A stretch of 52,608 nt of DNA from a bacterium (lineage in GTDB: Bacteria; UBP6; UBA1177): assembly GCA_017538365.1 (NCBI GenBank), contig JAFYIZ010000005.1:1-52608 (forward strand). The letters run 5' to 3'. The notes under the pieces were generated by a model. It ran no database searches and had not been told where the DNA came from. It was given only the letters and a program-made list of their open reading frames with translations. Within the stretch, counting starts at the first letter, position 1; the number at the start of each line of letters is the position of its first letter. A program made the position numbers and the translations under genes. Shown here in pieces: positions 6,938 through 15,748 of this stretch.

Positions 6938-9349
6938 TTAGAGGCAGGTTCCTAATTTCGAACCTTCCTCATTAGGAGTTTCGATGTAGGCTTTGTATGT
7001 TTCTGCATTCCAAATAGGAATAAGAACTGCATCGGAGTTGTCATAAGAGCATACAGGATGGTTTACAGGATCTATCTCGATGCCCTGATCTTCCATTTTT
7101 ACGTCCGTAACGATTGCGTTGCCAGGATAAGACTTGTTGCTTTCAGGAGACGGCAGAGAGTTGTCCCATTTAACAACGGCGATGACTTTCCATTCATTGA
7201 CATTGATTTTGAAATCTGTCGCAGAATAGTTGTCAGCCGGACGTTTGCCGTCGGAACTTGCTTTTCTCGGAGCTTCGTCACCGTCAACAAGAATTTCGAC
7301 TCTGGCGTCAACTGTATAAGCTTTGTCTTCTCCGGTGTAAGTGGAATCGCAGCGGTCTCCTGCACCATCACTGTAATTTGAAACACATGATACGTAGCCG
7401 ATGACAAGAAGATATTCATCGTCAATAACCGGAACATCGGGAACGCCGTCGCCGTTAGCATCAGTAATCGGACCCAAACCTATGGTTTCAGGTGTTTCGT
7501 AGTTGTTGCCGCCCCAAGTATTATCGATATCGAGAGAAGCATGCCATTGGATCGTTAAACCTTCATCAACACCGTCAAGACCGTTATCACCGAACGAACA
7601 GTCGTCATGGCGCCAATAAGCTTCGCATTCATCTTTGTTTGTAGATGGATCTATAGTGCCCAACGCGCAATCAACATTTCTTGCTTTTGTTCCGAGTAAT
7701 CCTTCTGTCGGCGTGAAATTATATGATCCTGCTTCAAGACTGCTCTTTTTGATCATGTGAATATCGACGTCGACGATTGTACCTTCTTTGGATTCCGATT
7801 CTGCTTTTGTTCTGAATCCCTGTTTATAGGAAAGCTGTGCAACTACACGAGCCTGCGGGATGATTTTCGGAACGACTGTTATGTCGGCCGTGTCACTGAC
7901 AAGGTCAGTTTCTTTATCAACGGTTTCAGCCTGAATGCTGATTTTGTAATATTTTGTACGTTGCTCTTCGCAGTATTTCTGGCGGCAGATAAGGTAATCT
8001 GAAAGTTTGAGGAAAAGGAACTCATCAGGATTGTTTTTGTCATATACCGGTTCGTTTCCGCATTCAGAAGCACATTTTGCAGCATCAAAATCTTTATTCT
8101 TGTTTTCTTCGCCGGGATATCTTCTCGGAGTGATCATCAAACCTGTGAAAGAAGCTCTTTTCGGGTTGCCTCTCTTTCCGTCGTCAGGAAGCCACTGACC
8201 AGCTGCAGCATCCATTTCTGAAAGTTTGAGTTTCGAATCATCAAGAAGAGGAGTCGGAGACTCTTTCATTTCCCATTTATATTTGATGTAGTATCTTTCT
8301 TCCCAGTTTGCAAGACATTTGTCAGGATGATCAGGATCGGAAACGCAGGTTTTTGAAAGATCCATATCAACTTTATCATAAATGTTTCTGTATGACATCG
8401 GCTCAGTGATAGGAGTTCTGAAGGCAACATGGATTATCGGTTTTGGCGGTTTGTTGGGCTGCCTTGTAATCTGGATACGATAGCTTGTCGAGCTTTCGCC
8501 GCAAGTATCGGTTTTGCCTTTCGTCGGATCGTTTGTGCAGATTTCGATAGAGAAATCGCCGTTAAGTCTGTAACCTTCGATAGGATTGTCCTTGAGGTAG
8601 GTTGCTGCAGCCTTGTCATAGCTGATGCGGATTTTGAATTTTGAGTTGTATTTTTTCGGGTCGAAACCTTTTTTGCAGACTTTGTCAGCGGAGTCGAGCT
8701 GAAGCGGGCAGAGTGAAGCGATTGAATCATCTTTGTTTTCGCCCAAATAGTCGAAAGTAAGTCCTTTTGCGTTGTATCCTTCAGCTGCAATGCCGTTTTC
8801 CATCTTCTGAACTTCGAGCTGGAAAAGTTTTTTGTAGTTCGGATCGCCAAGGTTTGCTATGAGTTCACCGTTCGGATCAATCATGTTGATTTTTCTGATT
8901 TTGAGTTCGCCGGTAACACCGCGGTTGTAGATTTCGAACTCTTTGGTGATTACGTCAGCAACTTCCGCTCTTACGGTTTTTACATAAACAGGAGCATCTT
9001 CTTCTATAACAGCTCCCGGTTCTCCGTCAACATCTTCATCTGATTCAGCATCATCTTCATCCGGGGTTGTTGGATCAATGTCTTCGTCAGGTTCGACATC
9101 TTCATCTGTTTCGGTCGGTTCTGTTGTCGGTTCGTCGGTCGGCTCGGTCGTCGGCTCTTCGGTCGGCTCTTCGGTTGGTTCCGCAGTCGGTTCGGTTGTG
9201 TTGTTTCCGTCATCCCACGGATAGTAAGCGAAGACCATTTTCGCCGGGTTCGACGCAATTTCGGGTTTTCCTTCAACATCGTAGCTGTTGCATGAAACGA
9301 AAGCTGAAATTCCGAGCAACAACAGTGTAACTACCAGTAATCTCTTCAT
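6938..9349 (-). CDS. large stalked lipoprotein, function unknown
   Basis: 803-residue predicted lipoprotein. The start at the ATG 9347-9349 is chosen because GGAGG lies about 10 bases upstream and gives the signal MKRLLVVTLLLLGISAFVSC with a lipobox Cys at 20. A Thr/Pro/Glu stalk of TEPT repeats and an Asp/Glu stretch follow (about 48-120). The remainder is a beta-rich, presumably periplasmic or surface portion with many Cys in the last third (CALGTIDPSTNKDECEAYW, CSFGDNGLDG), suggesting disulfide bonds. It contains Asp-rich DANGDGVPDVPVIDDE, which resembles a calcium-binding type-3 or dockerin-like loop. I do not recognise the family. It is monocistronic, with its own promoter and terminator. 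Confidence 0.85.
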   Translation of the reverse strand: MKRLLVVTLLLLGISAFVSCNSYDVEGKPEIASNPAKMVFAYYPWDDGNNTTEPTAEPTEEPTEEPTTEPTDEPTTEPTETDEDVEPDEDIDPTTPDEDDAESDEDVDGEPGAVIEEDAPVYVKTVRAEVADVITKEFEIYNRGVTGELKIRKINMIDPNGELIANLGDPNYKKLFQLEVQKMENGIAAEGYNAKGLTFDYLGENKDDSIASLCPLQLDSADKVCKKGFDPKKYNSKFKIRISYDKAAATYLKDNPIEGYRLNGDFSIEICTNDPTKGKTDTCGESSTSYRIQITRQPNKPPKPIIHVAFRTPITEPMSYRNIYDKVDMDLSKTCVSDPDHPDKCLANWEERYYIKYKWEMKESPTPLLDDSKLKLSEMDAAAGQWLPDDGKRGNPKRASFTGLMITPRRYPGEENKNKDFDAAKCASECGNEPVYDKNNPDEFLFLKLSDYLICRQKYCEEQRTKYYKISIQAETVDKETDLVSDTADITVVPKIIPQARVVAQLSYKQGFRTKAESESKEGTIVDVDIHMIKKSSLEAGSYNFTPTEGLLGTKARNVDCALGTIDPSTNKDECEAYWRHDDCSFGDNGLDGVDEGLTIQWHASLDIDNTWGGNNYETPETIGLGPITDANGDGVPDVPVIDDEYLLVIGYVSCVSNYSDGAGDRCDSTYTGEDKAYTVDARVEILVDGDEAPRKASSDGKRPADNYSATDFKINVNEWKVIAVVKWDNSLPSPESNKSYPGNAIVTDVKMEDQGIEIDPVNHPVCSYDNSDAVLIPIWNAETYKAYIETPNEEGSKLGTCL
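9109..9204 (-). repeat. 12-bp coding tandem repeat (TEPT stalk)
   Basis: Degenerate 12-base repeat within the 6938-9349 gene, about seven units, each coding a four-residue T-E-P-T type block (EPTAEPTEEPTEEPTTEPT). It is the same repeat logic as in the unrelated lipoprotein at 37585. Confidence 0.8.
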
Positions 9350-9403
9350 TTTTTCTGAACCTCCAATAAATATTCCAAGAATCACATAGCCAAACTTCGC
9401 GTA

Positions 9404-9431
9404 ATTATAGGTATAAGCGTTTAAAAGTCAA
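9404..9431 (-). promoter_or_regulatory. promoter of the 6938-9349 lipoprotein gene
   Basis: Minus strand TTGACT (9426-9431), a 16-base spacer and a perfect TATAAT (9404-9409). The start near 9397 leaves a leader of about 48 bases. Confidence 0.75.
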
Positions 9432-9455
9432 AAATAAAAAAGGGAATCTGAAAAA

Positions 9456-9491
9456 TTATTTCGTCAGGATTTTTTTGCCCAGAATTTTGCG
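9456..9491 (-). pseudogene. relic of a leucine-rich-repeat gene 3' end
   Basis: These 36 bases, directly after the FISUMP gene stop, read RKILGKKILTK-stop on the minus strand. They match the last 36 bases of the intact LRR gene (10884-10919, CKILGKKVQTK-stop) at 32 of 36 positions, including an uninterrupted run of 18. The simplest reading is that a second LRR paralog once stood here and only its tail remains. Confidence 0.6.
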
Positions 9492-9492
9492 G

Positions 9493-10875
9493 TCATTCTG
9501 AAAATTCTTTTACGCATCTGACTGAATATCCGTCGGCGCGTCCTCCGGTTGCTTTCGGTGATGCTGAAACCTGATCTTCGTACTGAAAGGCGAGAGCATA
9601 AGCTCCGCACGGAACGGAAGAATCCTCCGACTCATCGGCATCGGCATACCAGTAGTTTCCCCAGAGTCCGGTTTTACTTCCCATAAGCATAGCATAAGAG
9701 CCGTCGTAACGCGCTGCGGCAGGAAAATAGGAGTAAGAATCCGACGCTTTATCAAGCAGGATATACCAGCCGTTTTTGTAGTCATTTCCGTCAATTACAC
9801 CGTCATGATCGATGTCGTAAACGGAAAATCCGGATATATCTGTTTCATATCCGCCGCTTGAAGTGAAAAAGTCAAAAGTTCCTGCTTTAGGTACTCTGTA
9901 TCCAATCGGACACGGGTCGAAAAGGCTCTTTTCACCGTCGGAGCCGCCCCAGAGCGCAGGATTCGAGAACTCTTTGCGCAGCCAGTCGCGGCACTCCGCA
10001 AACTGTGATTTGTTGCTCAAAACCGTTGTCGGGTTGGAAACAGCATATTCAAGCGTGTTGCTATCGGTATTTTCCCACGACGAATGAGCGATTTCGACTT
10101 CATTCCCTTCCGCATCGTAAACAGGAACAGGCATGGTCGAAGTCGTCCCTCCTGAAACAACTGGAGAAGCCGGAAACGGATCTTTCCTTCCCCACTGGTA
10201 GAGCAATCCGTGACTTGCCGGTGAGTCAAAATCCAGTGACGTCGCGCCTAGATTTCTGTCCATCACCATAACGCCGTCTGCGGTTTTTACATCTGTTATA
10301 TCTTCGTCCGAAAGCCAGATGTGCCAGCTCCAGATGATGTTTCCTGCTTCATCAAGTGCCGCTACAATAGCGTTCCCACCTAAATTTTTTGCGGTAAAAT
10401 AAATTTTTCCATCTTCGAGTTGAAGTGAATCGATCAGACCGTTTTTATCACTCTGCCAGATGAGTTTTACATCCTTTGGATCAAGTTTTTTCTCAGTAAA
10501 ATCAATGCCTTCAACCGCTTTGCCATTGCCGCGCACGGTCGCATCAAAGCTGTATTCTCCCGCAGTTTTTACGATGTAGCAGTTTGCCGTTCCGGTCTCG
10601 GAAAGGTCGGTAACGTTTTCCGGTTCATCGTCAGACTCTACTGGCTCTTCATCAGTCTGAGTCTGGTCTTCGTCATCCTGTTCTGATAGAGTGCCTGTAT
10701 CATCAACATCTGCTGCGGAATCGCTGTCGTCTGTTGGATCCGTGCCGGTATCGACTACATCTTCATCGTTCTGCGGTTCGCCGGAATCGGTTTTGTCTTC
10801 ATTTTTTGAGCCGTTTCCGCATGAAACCGCGAAAAAAGCGCAGAAAAGTGCAAAAACAAGAAAGGATTTTTTCAT
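9493..10875 (-). CDS. FISUMP-domain lipoprotein
   Basis: 460-residue predicted lipoprotein. The signal ends AFFAVSC (lipobox Cys19), followed by an acidic Asp/Glu/Thr/Ser spacer of about 75 residues. The C-terminal half has the Fibrobacter succinogenes major paralogous (FISUMP) domain signature: VMVMDRNLGATS, LLYQWGRKDPFPAS, FDPCPIGYRVPKAGTFDFF and the closing GYSVRCVKE. An Asp-rich YDIDHDGVIDGNDY loop resembles a calcium-binding loop. FISUMP proteins are surface-exposed and their role is not known. It is the last gene of the DUF1538/PII/LRR run, 8 bases after the LRR gene, with no strong ribosome site of its own. Confidence 0.87.
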   Translation of the reverse strand: MKKSFLVFALFCAFFAVSCGNGSKNEDKTDSGEPQNDEDVVDTGTDPTDDSDSAADVDDTGTLSEQDDEDQTQTDEEPVESDDEPENVTDLSETGTANCYIVKTAGEYSFDATVRGNGKAVEGIDFTEKKLDPKDVKLIWQSDKNGLIDSLQLEDGKIYFTAKNLGGNAIVAALDEAGNIIWSWHIWLSDEDITDVKTADGVMVMDRNLGATSLDFDSPASHGLLYQWGRKDPFPASPVVSGGTTSTMPVPVYDAEGNEVEIAHSSWENTDSNTLEYAVSNPTTVLSNKSQFAECRDWLRKEFSNPALWGGSDGEKSLFDPCPIGYRVPKAGTFDFFTSSGGYETDISGFSVYDIDHDGVIDGNDYKNGWYILLDKASDSYSYFPAAARYDGSYAMLMGSKTGLWGNYWYADADESEDSSVPCGAYALAFQYEDQVSASPKATGGRADGYSVRCVKEFSE

Positions 10876-10883
10876 TTGATTTC

Positions 10884-11756
10884 TTATTTAGTCTGGACTT
10901 TTTTGCCCAGAATTTTGCAGCCGCGCGCTTCGAGGTCGGCGACGCTGTCGAAAGAGTAAATCGAGTTCATTTCGACATCAACGAGTTTGAGTTTCGGGTG
11001 ATCATTGATCGGCGCGAGGTCGCGGAGCTGGTTATCCTGCATGTAAAGTTCTTCGAGAGACAAAAGTTTGCCGAGGACGAGGATGATGTCGATTCGGTTT
11101 ATGTTGAGGCTTAAGACTTTGAGTTTCTGCAGGGGTTTGAGCGGGAATATCTCGATTACGGCGTTGTCGTTGAGGTAGAGATACTCAAGCTCTGTGAGGT
11201 CTGCGATCTGTGCGACATCGCTTATCCTGTTGCTGTTGAGCGAAAGTTTTTTGAGCTTTTTGAGTTTTGAAAAATCGGCGAGACCCTGTATTCCGTTGCG
11301 GCTGAGGTCAAGCTCTTCAAGGTTGACTAAGTCTTTTACCGGACGCATGTCGCCGATGAAATTCTTGTCAAGGTTGAGGTAGGTGAGACCGGTCAGAGTT
11401 TCGATCGGATACATCGATGTGATCTCGTTTTCGCCGAGGTCAAGGTATTTGAGGTTTTTGAGCTGTGAGAGCATCGAAATATCAACGATCTTGTTCTTTT
11501 TCAGAACGAGTTTTTCAAGATTCGGAAGTTTTTCGATTCCTTTGATACTGTTTATGAGCGATTCGCCGAACGGGTTCGCTTTAAGCGTCTCTTCGGTGTT
11601 CGAGCAGTCAAGTTCTTGAATTTCCTCAAACTTCTTGTCAAGTTTTTTGATGCAGTTTATGAAAACTTTGTCTTCGAAGCCTTCGAAATTCTGCCCCGAA
11701 CTGCACGAAATGAACAAAAACAGAACAGAAAGGACCGGAATAAGTGAAAATTTCAT
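10884..11756 (-). CDS. leucine-rich-repeat lipoprotein (internalin-like)
   Basis: 290-residue protein with a lipoprotein signal (lipobox LFISC, Cys18) and about eight 21-22-residue leucine-rich repeats of the internalin/SDS22 type from about 70 to 270 (for example LKYLDLGENEITSMYPI and LEELDLSRNGIQGLADF). Such domains bind proteins; a surface or periplasmic interaction role is likely. The start ATG has AGAGGT upstream. It sits 20 bases after the triple-PII gene and 8 bases before the FISUMP gene, so all are probably one transcript. Its last 36 bases are duplicated downstream of the FISUMP gene. Confidence 0.9.
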   Translation of the reverse strand: MKFSLIPVLSVLFLFISCSSGQNFEGFEDKVFINCIKKLDKKFEEIQELDCSNTEETLKANPFGESLINSIKGIEKLPNLEKLVLKKNKIVDISMLSQLKNLKYLDLGENEITSMYPIETLTGLTYLNLDKNFIGDMRPVKDLVNLEELDLSRNGIQGLADFSKLKKLKKLSLNSNRISDVAQIADLTELEYLYLNDNAVIEIFPLKPLQKLKVLSLNINRIDIILVLGKLLSLEELYMQDNQLRDLAPINDHPKLKLVDVEMNSIYSFDSVADLEARGCKILGKKVQTK

Positions 11757-11776
11757 ATTTTACCTCTTAATGAAAG

Positions 11777-12877
11777 CTATTTTTTCTTTTTGTCGGTATA
11801 GGAAAACGCTGTTCCGCTCTTCTTGACGATGATTTTTCCGTCGGTTTTGTCGGAGAAAAATCCCGCTTTGACGAGCGCGGTAAGGATCTCTTTGCGCTGA
11901 TTCTTGCCGATGACCATATCGGAAATTTCCATTGATTTTTTCGCGAAACCGTCGTTTGTTTTGGTCATCTCGCGGCAGTTGGATATCGTTGCACCGCTTG
12001 CACCCGCCGACATAGCCGCGTCAAGCATCTCTTTCGACTGAGTGTCGTTGCAGATGAGCATGATGTTCTCGAGATTCGTGAAATATACTCTTTCAACTGC
12101 GTTTTTGGCGTTGAGAGTCCGTTTTCTCCACTCGGTGCCGCCCTGTATCGAGTCGATGACGCTGATTATCTGGCCCATGCTGGCAGCCGCGCGGTTCGCT
12201 CCGAAGAAAGTCTTCGAGTCGAGAGTCGCGAGATTTATCGGATATGAGAAAATGAATCCCATGCCGGGACGATCTAAGTGGCCTCCTTCGATGAGAAGAT
12301 CCATCATTCCCTGTGCGTCATGGTTTGCAACGGCGATGTTTATCGTCTCTTTTTCAGCAGGGATCGTGATTCGGATAAGTCCCATTCTGTCGCGGATTCC
12401 GCCGCCGATACCGTATGAGATCATCGGAACGCACGAGCCTTTGTCGATTGCGGTTTTCGCAAGTGCCAGGCCTCTTCCGCGCTGGGTGATAGCGCAGATT
12501 CCCATGTAGTTCGACGGAGTCTCTTCAAACGGGAAGTCGAATCCGTCGAAATTTTCGTTATTTTCGCTTTTTTCAATCAAAACTGCTTCTTCGGTGAATA
12601 TCGAGCCGCGTCCTTCCTGCGAGAGGTCTGCGCCGTAAACTATCTTGTCGAAAATCTCTTTTTCTTTTTCCGCCGGAACGTAGAAATGGTAAGTTTCGAG
12701 GATGTTTTCGGAGATTCCCTTACGGTTGAAAAGCCAGTGCTTGTCGGTCGAGACGATCGAGCTGCTGCGCTGTGCGATATAGTTGTCAATGCCGCATTCT
12801 TTCAGGGCTTCGGCGACTTTCGGAGAGACGTTCTTATAAACGCTGCAAGTGAATTTTGCTATATTCGTGAATTTCAT
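11777..12877 (-). CDS. triple PII-like regulatory protein
   Basis: 366-residue soluble protein built, as far as I can read it, from three PII-like modules. Each ends in a version of the PII C-terminal signature (consensus GDGKIF): GRGSIF (89-94), GMGFIF (205-210) and TDGKII (345-350). The middle module is the clearest, with GICAITQRGRGLALAKTAID and GLIRITIPAEKE before its signature. PII proteins bind nucleotides and 2-oxoglutarate and gate transporters or enzymes. Here the partner is surely the DUF1538 membrane protein, whose stop overlaps this start as TAATG with GGAGG just upstream. PII-family proteins paired with DUF1538 are known from other genomes; three fused modules and the ligand are not something I can assign. 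Confidence 0.75.
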   Translation of the reverse strand: MKFTNIAKFTCSVYKNVSPKVAEALKECGIDNYIAQRSSSIVSTDKHWLFNRKGISENILETYHFYVPAEKEKEIFDKIVYGADLSQEGRGSIFTEEAVLIEKSENNENFDGFDFPFEETPSNYMGICAITQRGRGLALAKTAIDKGSCVPMISYGIGGGIRDRMGLIRITIPAEKETINIAVANHDAQGMMDLLIEGGHLDRPGMGFIFSYPINLATLDSKTFFGANRAAASMGQIISVIDSIQGGTEWRKRTLNAKNAVERVYFTNLENIMLICNDTQSKEMLDAAMSAGASGATISNCREMTKTNDGFAKKSMEISDMVIGKNQRKEILTALVKAGFFSDKTDGKIIVKKSGTAFSYTDKKKK

Positions 12878-14790
12878 TATCTGCCTCCGTTGTTTGAAGT
12901 CTGCATTTTCTTGGCCTTGCGGCTCGCGCTGATTCCCATGAGAAGGACTGCGAGGATCGGACATGCGGAAGCCATGCTGAGGATGCCGAAACCTTCGACG
13001 ACCCCTTCAACTCTGGCACCTAAACCGAGACCCATTGCAAGGACGAGCGGAACTGTGACAGGACCTGTCGTAACACCTGCGCTGTCCCAGCCGATATTGA
13101 CATACTGCTCATCGGAAATAGCCGTCAGAACAAGGAGGATCAGGTATGAAGGAACAAGCATCCAGAAAATCTGAATGTTCCAGATGATCTTGACTGCTCC
13201 GAGCGCGATGCCCAAACCTACGCCGAAAGCAACTGCGTAGATCAGAGTCGTTTTCTTGAAAGTACCGACAGAAAGTTCTTCTACTTTCATGCCGAGCGCA
13301 TTCAAAGCGGGTTCGGCAAGTGTCGCTCCGAAGCCCATGATGAATGCGAAAAGAATGACTATCAGGTATCCGCCGCTGCCGCCGTTTTTGCCGAAAATGG
13401 GGCCAATCTGCGGAATGTAGCGGTAGATTTTTCTCGGTTCGTCGTAGTTTTTCTCAACGAACGGGATCTGCGAGTATTTGTTTTCGCCCTCTTTTTTGAA
13501 GAAAAATTCGTTGACTTCGCCGTCAGGCGTGATCGATTTCTGAACGATCTCCTTGTCGAAATTGTGCATCGTTTCCTGACTGTCGCTCAGTTCTATCGCG
13601 CTGAAAGAAGCGGGAAGACGCGAGCCGACCTGCGTTCCGATCTTGGAAAGGCCGTATTCCATGCCGATACCGAAAAGTCCCATGCCGAGAATAGAAATGA
13701 AAATTCCGAGGAAAATTTCATCCTTTTTCGGCAGTTTTTCACGCAGAAGAACGACGAAAACAAGAAGAATGAAGATGGTGAGCGGAAGGATCGCCTTTGC
13801 CGCTTCGAAGAATTTTGTGCTTACGACATTAAAGAGGTTAATTGCCTCTTCAACTGCTTCGTTAGCCGAAAGAGTTGCTTCGGAAAACTGCTGTTTTACA
13901 GCTTCGAATCTCTCTTCCGTTCCGACTATCTGGAGAGCTTTCTCGTGGTTGGAAACACTGAAGAAATCTGCCTGCGACATCGGTTCCGGCAGGCTCATGT
14001 TGAGTGCCGCGCCGAAAATGTAAACAGCCAGGATCGGGAATGCGCTGGCAAGTGTTACGACACCGAAACCCATCGAATCGCTGTCTTCGCCGCCGACTGT
14101 CCTGCAGATACCGATACCGAGCGCAAGAACAAGCGGAACTGTGACAGGACCGGTCGTGACTGCGCCGCAATCCCAAGCCAAACCCGTGATATAAAGCAGG
14201 TTCTGATCAAAAACGCCCCAGATCGTGAAGATGAGAAGGAGCGGAATGACTATTAAAATAAAAGGTTTGAGCGAGATCGACTTCATGAAGCGGAGCATAC
14301 CGGCGATGACCGCGATGCCGACACCGATCCCGACGAATGCGACAAGATATTCGGCGTGCTGGTTGAGCATCACGAAGAGCAGGGGAGCTTCCCACGGCTT
14401 TACGAAAGAGCCGTTCGCCTTGAGGATCGCGATCGAAGGTTCGGCGTAAGTCGCACCGAAACCGAGGATGAAGCTGAACGCGATGATCGTGAAAAGCCCG
14501 CTTTTAAGCGGCAGTTTGATACCCAGAATTTCGCCGAGCGGCATGATTCCGAGGAAAAGACCTTCGAGGAAGAAGGCAAGACCTAAGATTACAAGGCCGA
14601 TACCTACCGAAATGACGCCTGCTTCGTAGATCGGCATGCCGAGGATCATCGACTGGAAAAGAATGAGGTAGATGACTACCGGAAGGACGGAAACGAGCTG
14701 TTCCTTCAGCTTGTCCTTGCAGAAGCCGAGCAGCATCATCATTGACTGTTTCAGCGGAATTTTGAGTTTTTCCTGTTTGTTAGAAGCCAT
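12877..14790 (-). CDS. duplicated DUF1538 integral membrane protein
   Basis: 637-residue polytopic membrane protein containing the DUF1538 domain twice. The internal duplication is visible in paired motifs: ILGFGATYAEPSIAIL and IMGFGATLAEPALNAL, then AVTTGPVTVPLVLALGIGI and GVTTGPVTVPLVLAMGLGL, then ASAFPILAVYIFG and ASACPILAVLLMG. Such inverted or direct duplications are typical of transporters and channels, but the substrate is unknown. I start at the second ATG (14788-14790) because GGAG sits 7 bases upstream; the ATG at 14802 has no ribosome site. It is the first gene of the operon with the PII-like regulator, which probably controls its activity. Confidence 0.88.
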   Translation of the reverse strand: MASNKQEKLKIPLKQSMMMLLGFCKDKLKEQLVSVLPVVIYLILFQSMILGMPIYEAGVISVGIGLVILGLAFFLEGLFLGIMPLGEILGIKLPLKSGLFTIIAFSFILGFGATYAEPSIAILKANGSFVKPWEAPLLFVMLNQHAEYLVAFVGIGVGIAVIAGMLRFMKSISLKPFILIVIPLLLIFTIWGVFDQNLLYITGLAWDCGAVTTGPVTVPLVLALGIGICRTVGGEDSDSMGFGVVTLASAFPILAVYIFGAALNMSLPEPMSQADFFSVSNHEKALQIVGTEERFEAVKQQFSEATLSANEAVEEAINLFNVVSTKFFEAAKAILPLTIFILLVFVVLLREKLPKKDEIFLGIFISILGMGLFGIGMEYGLSKIGTQVGSRLPASFSAIELSDSQETMHNFDKEIVQKSITPDGEVNEFFFKKEGENKYSQIPFVEKNYDEPRKIYRYIPQIGPIFGKNGGSGGYLIVILFAFIMGFGATLAEPALNALGMKVEELSVGTFKKTTLIYAVAFGVGLGIALGAVKIIWNIQIFWMLVPSYLILLVLTAISDEQYVNIGWDSAGVTTGPVTVPLVLAMGLGLGARVEGVVEGFGILSMASACPILAVLLMGISASRKAKKMQTSNNGGR

Positions 14791-14824
14791 TTTTTTCTCC
14801 ATAAAAGTTCAAAAAAAGCGTCCG

Positions 14825-14852
14825 ATTATACGCAAAAAGGTTTTTAGTTCAA
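14825..14852 (-). promoter_or_regulatory. promoter of DUF1538/PII operon
   Basis: Minus strand TTGAAC (14847-14852), 16-base spacer, perfect TATAAT (14825-14830). The transcript would begin near 14818, about 28 bases before the ATG. Confidence 0.75.
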
Positions 14853-14886
14853 AAAAATCGGCCGGGGCGGCAAACGGTGTAAAATT

Positions 14887-14914
14887 TTGCTATTTTTCGG
14901 GTTTTGAGTAAAGT
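14887..14914 (+). promoter_or_regulatory. possible promoter of the first DRTGG block
   Basis: TTGCTA (14887-14892), 16-base spacer and TAAAGT (14909-14914), diverging from the DUF1538 promoter. Matches are moderate. Confidence 0.45.
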
Positions 14915-14962
14915 TTCTGCCGTTTTGTTTGATTACCGTTTTTTATTTAAGGTGTTTGAAAC

Positions 14963-15307
14963 ATGAAAATAAGTGAAATCGTTAAACTTCTCGATGCAAA
15001 GATCGTTTGCGGGGAAGAGTTTGCCGACCGCGAGATCGAGAGAGCTTTCGCGTCTGACTTGATGAGTGACGTTCTTACTACTCCTTTTGACAACGGAATT
15101 CTGATCACGGGACTTGCAAATCCGCAGTCGGTAAGGACGGCAGACATGATGGATGTTTCGGTTATACTTCTCGCAAGGAAGAAAAGGGCGACCGAAGAGA
15201 TGATCAGTTTAGCTAAGGAAAACGATGCGGTGATAATCGAGTGTCCGCTCTCTGTTTTCCACATTTCGGGAATACTTTTCGAGCACGGATTGAAGCCGGT
15301 TTATTGA
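14963..15307 (+). CDS. DRTGG-domain protein
   Basis: 114-residue protein of the small DRTGG family (related to the N-terminal, non-catalytic part of HPr kinase regulators), with the characteristic SDLMSDVLTTPFDNGILITG and later VSVILLARKKRATEEMI. There is no kinase motif. The function is unproven, but in clostridia and Thermotogae these genes stand beside [FeFe]-hydrogenase and anti-sigma-like ATPase genes, as here. A paralog lies at 22497. It begins with an ATG after AAGGTG and is 17 bases before the HATPase gene. Confidence 0.82.
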   Translation: MKISEIVKLLDAKIVCGEEFADREIERAFASDLMSDVLTTPFDNGILITGLANPQSVRTADMMDVSVILLARKKRATEEMISLAKENDAVIIECPLSVFHISGILFEHGLKPVY

Positions 15308-15324
15308 TTTTTTTAGGGTGAGCC

Positions 15325-15738
15325 ATGAAATTCGAATATCACGTGGAAGGCGGAGATTTCCTCAACGCAGGCAACGCTTCGGGCAACATCAAAAAGGTTT
15401 TGAAAAAACTCAATGTCGATCCCGGCGTGCTTAAACGTGTGGTCGTCGCGCTTTACGAAGCCGAAGTCAACATCGTGGCGCATGCTTACCGCGGAAACAT
15501 CACCGCTGATATTTCACCTCAGAAGATAGAGATAGTTCTCGACGACGAAGGCCCGGGAATCCCCGACATCGGTCTTGCGATGCAGCAGGGTTATTCGACC
15601 GCTTCGACAAAAGTGCGCGAGATGGGTTTCGGCGCCGGAATGGGACTGCCGAACATCAAGGCAAACACTGACGATATGAAGATTGAAAGCGTTGTAGGCA
15701 AGGGGACGAAGCTCACGCTCTCGTTTAATCTCGCCTGA
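15325..15738 (+). CDS. anti-sigma-factor-type ATP-binding protein (HATPase)
   Basis: 137-residue stand-alone GHKL ATPase of the RsbW/SpoIIAB class. The N box is EAEVNIVAHAY, the G1 box DDEGPGIPD and the G2 box GFGAGMGLPN. Members act as protein kinases or switch proteins in partner-switching systems; the target here is unknown. The gene follows the DRTGG gene and is 10 bases before the hydrogenase-like sensor, so it likely belongs to an H2- or redox-sensing relay. Confidence 0.85.
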   Translation: MKFEYHVEGGDFLNAGNASGNIKKVLKKLNVDPGVLKRVVVALYEAEVNIVAHAYRGNITADISPQKIEIVLDDEGPGIPDIGLAMQQGYSTASTKVREMGFGAGMGLPNIKANTDDMKIESVVGKGTKLTLSFNLA

Positions 15739-15748
15739 CGGAGGGTAA

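Noticed and set aside
9496-10271. Several short open frames antisense or out of frame to the FISUMP gene
   Set aside because: All lie within the intact lipoprotein frame, have no ribosome sites and no recognisable motifs.
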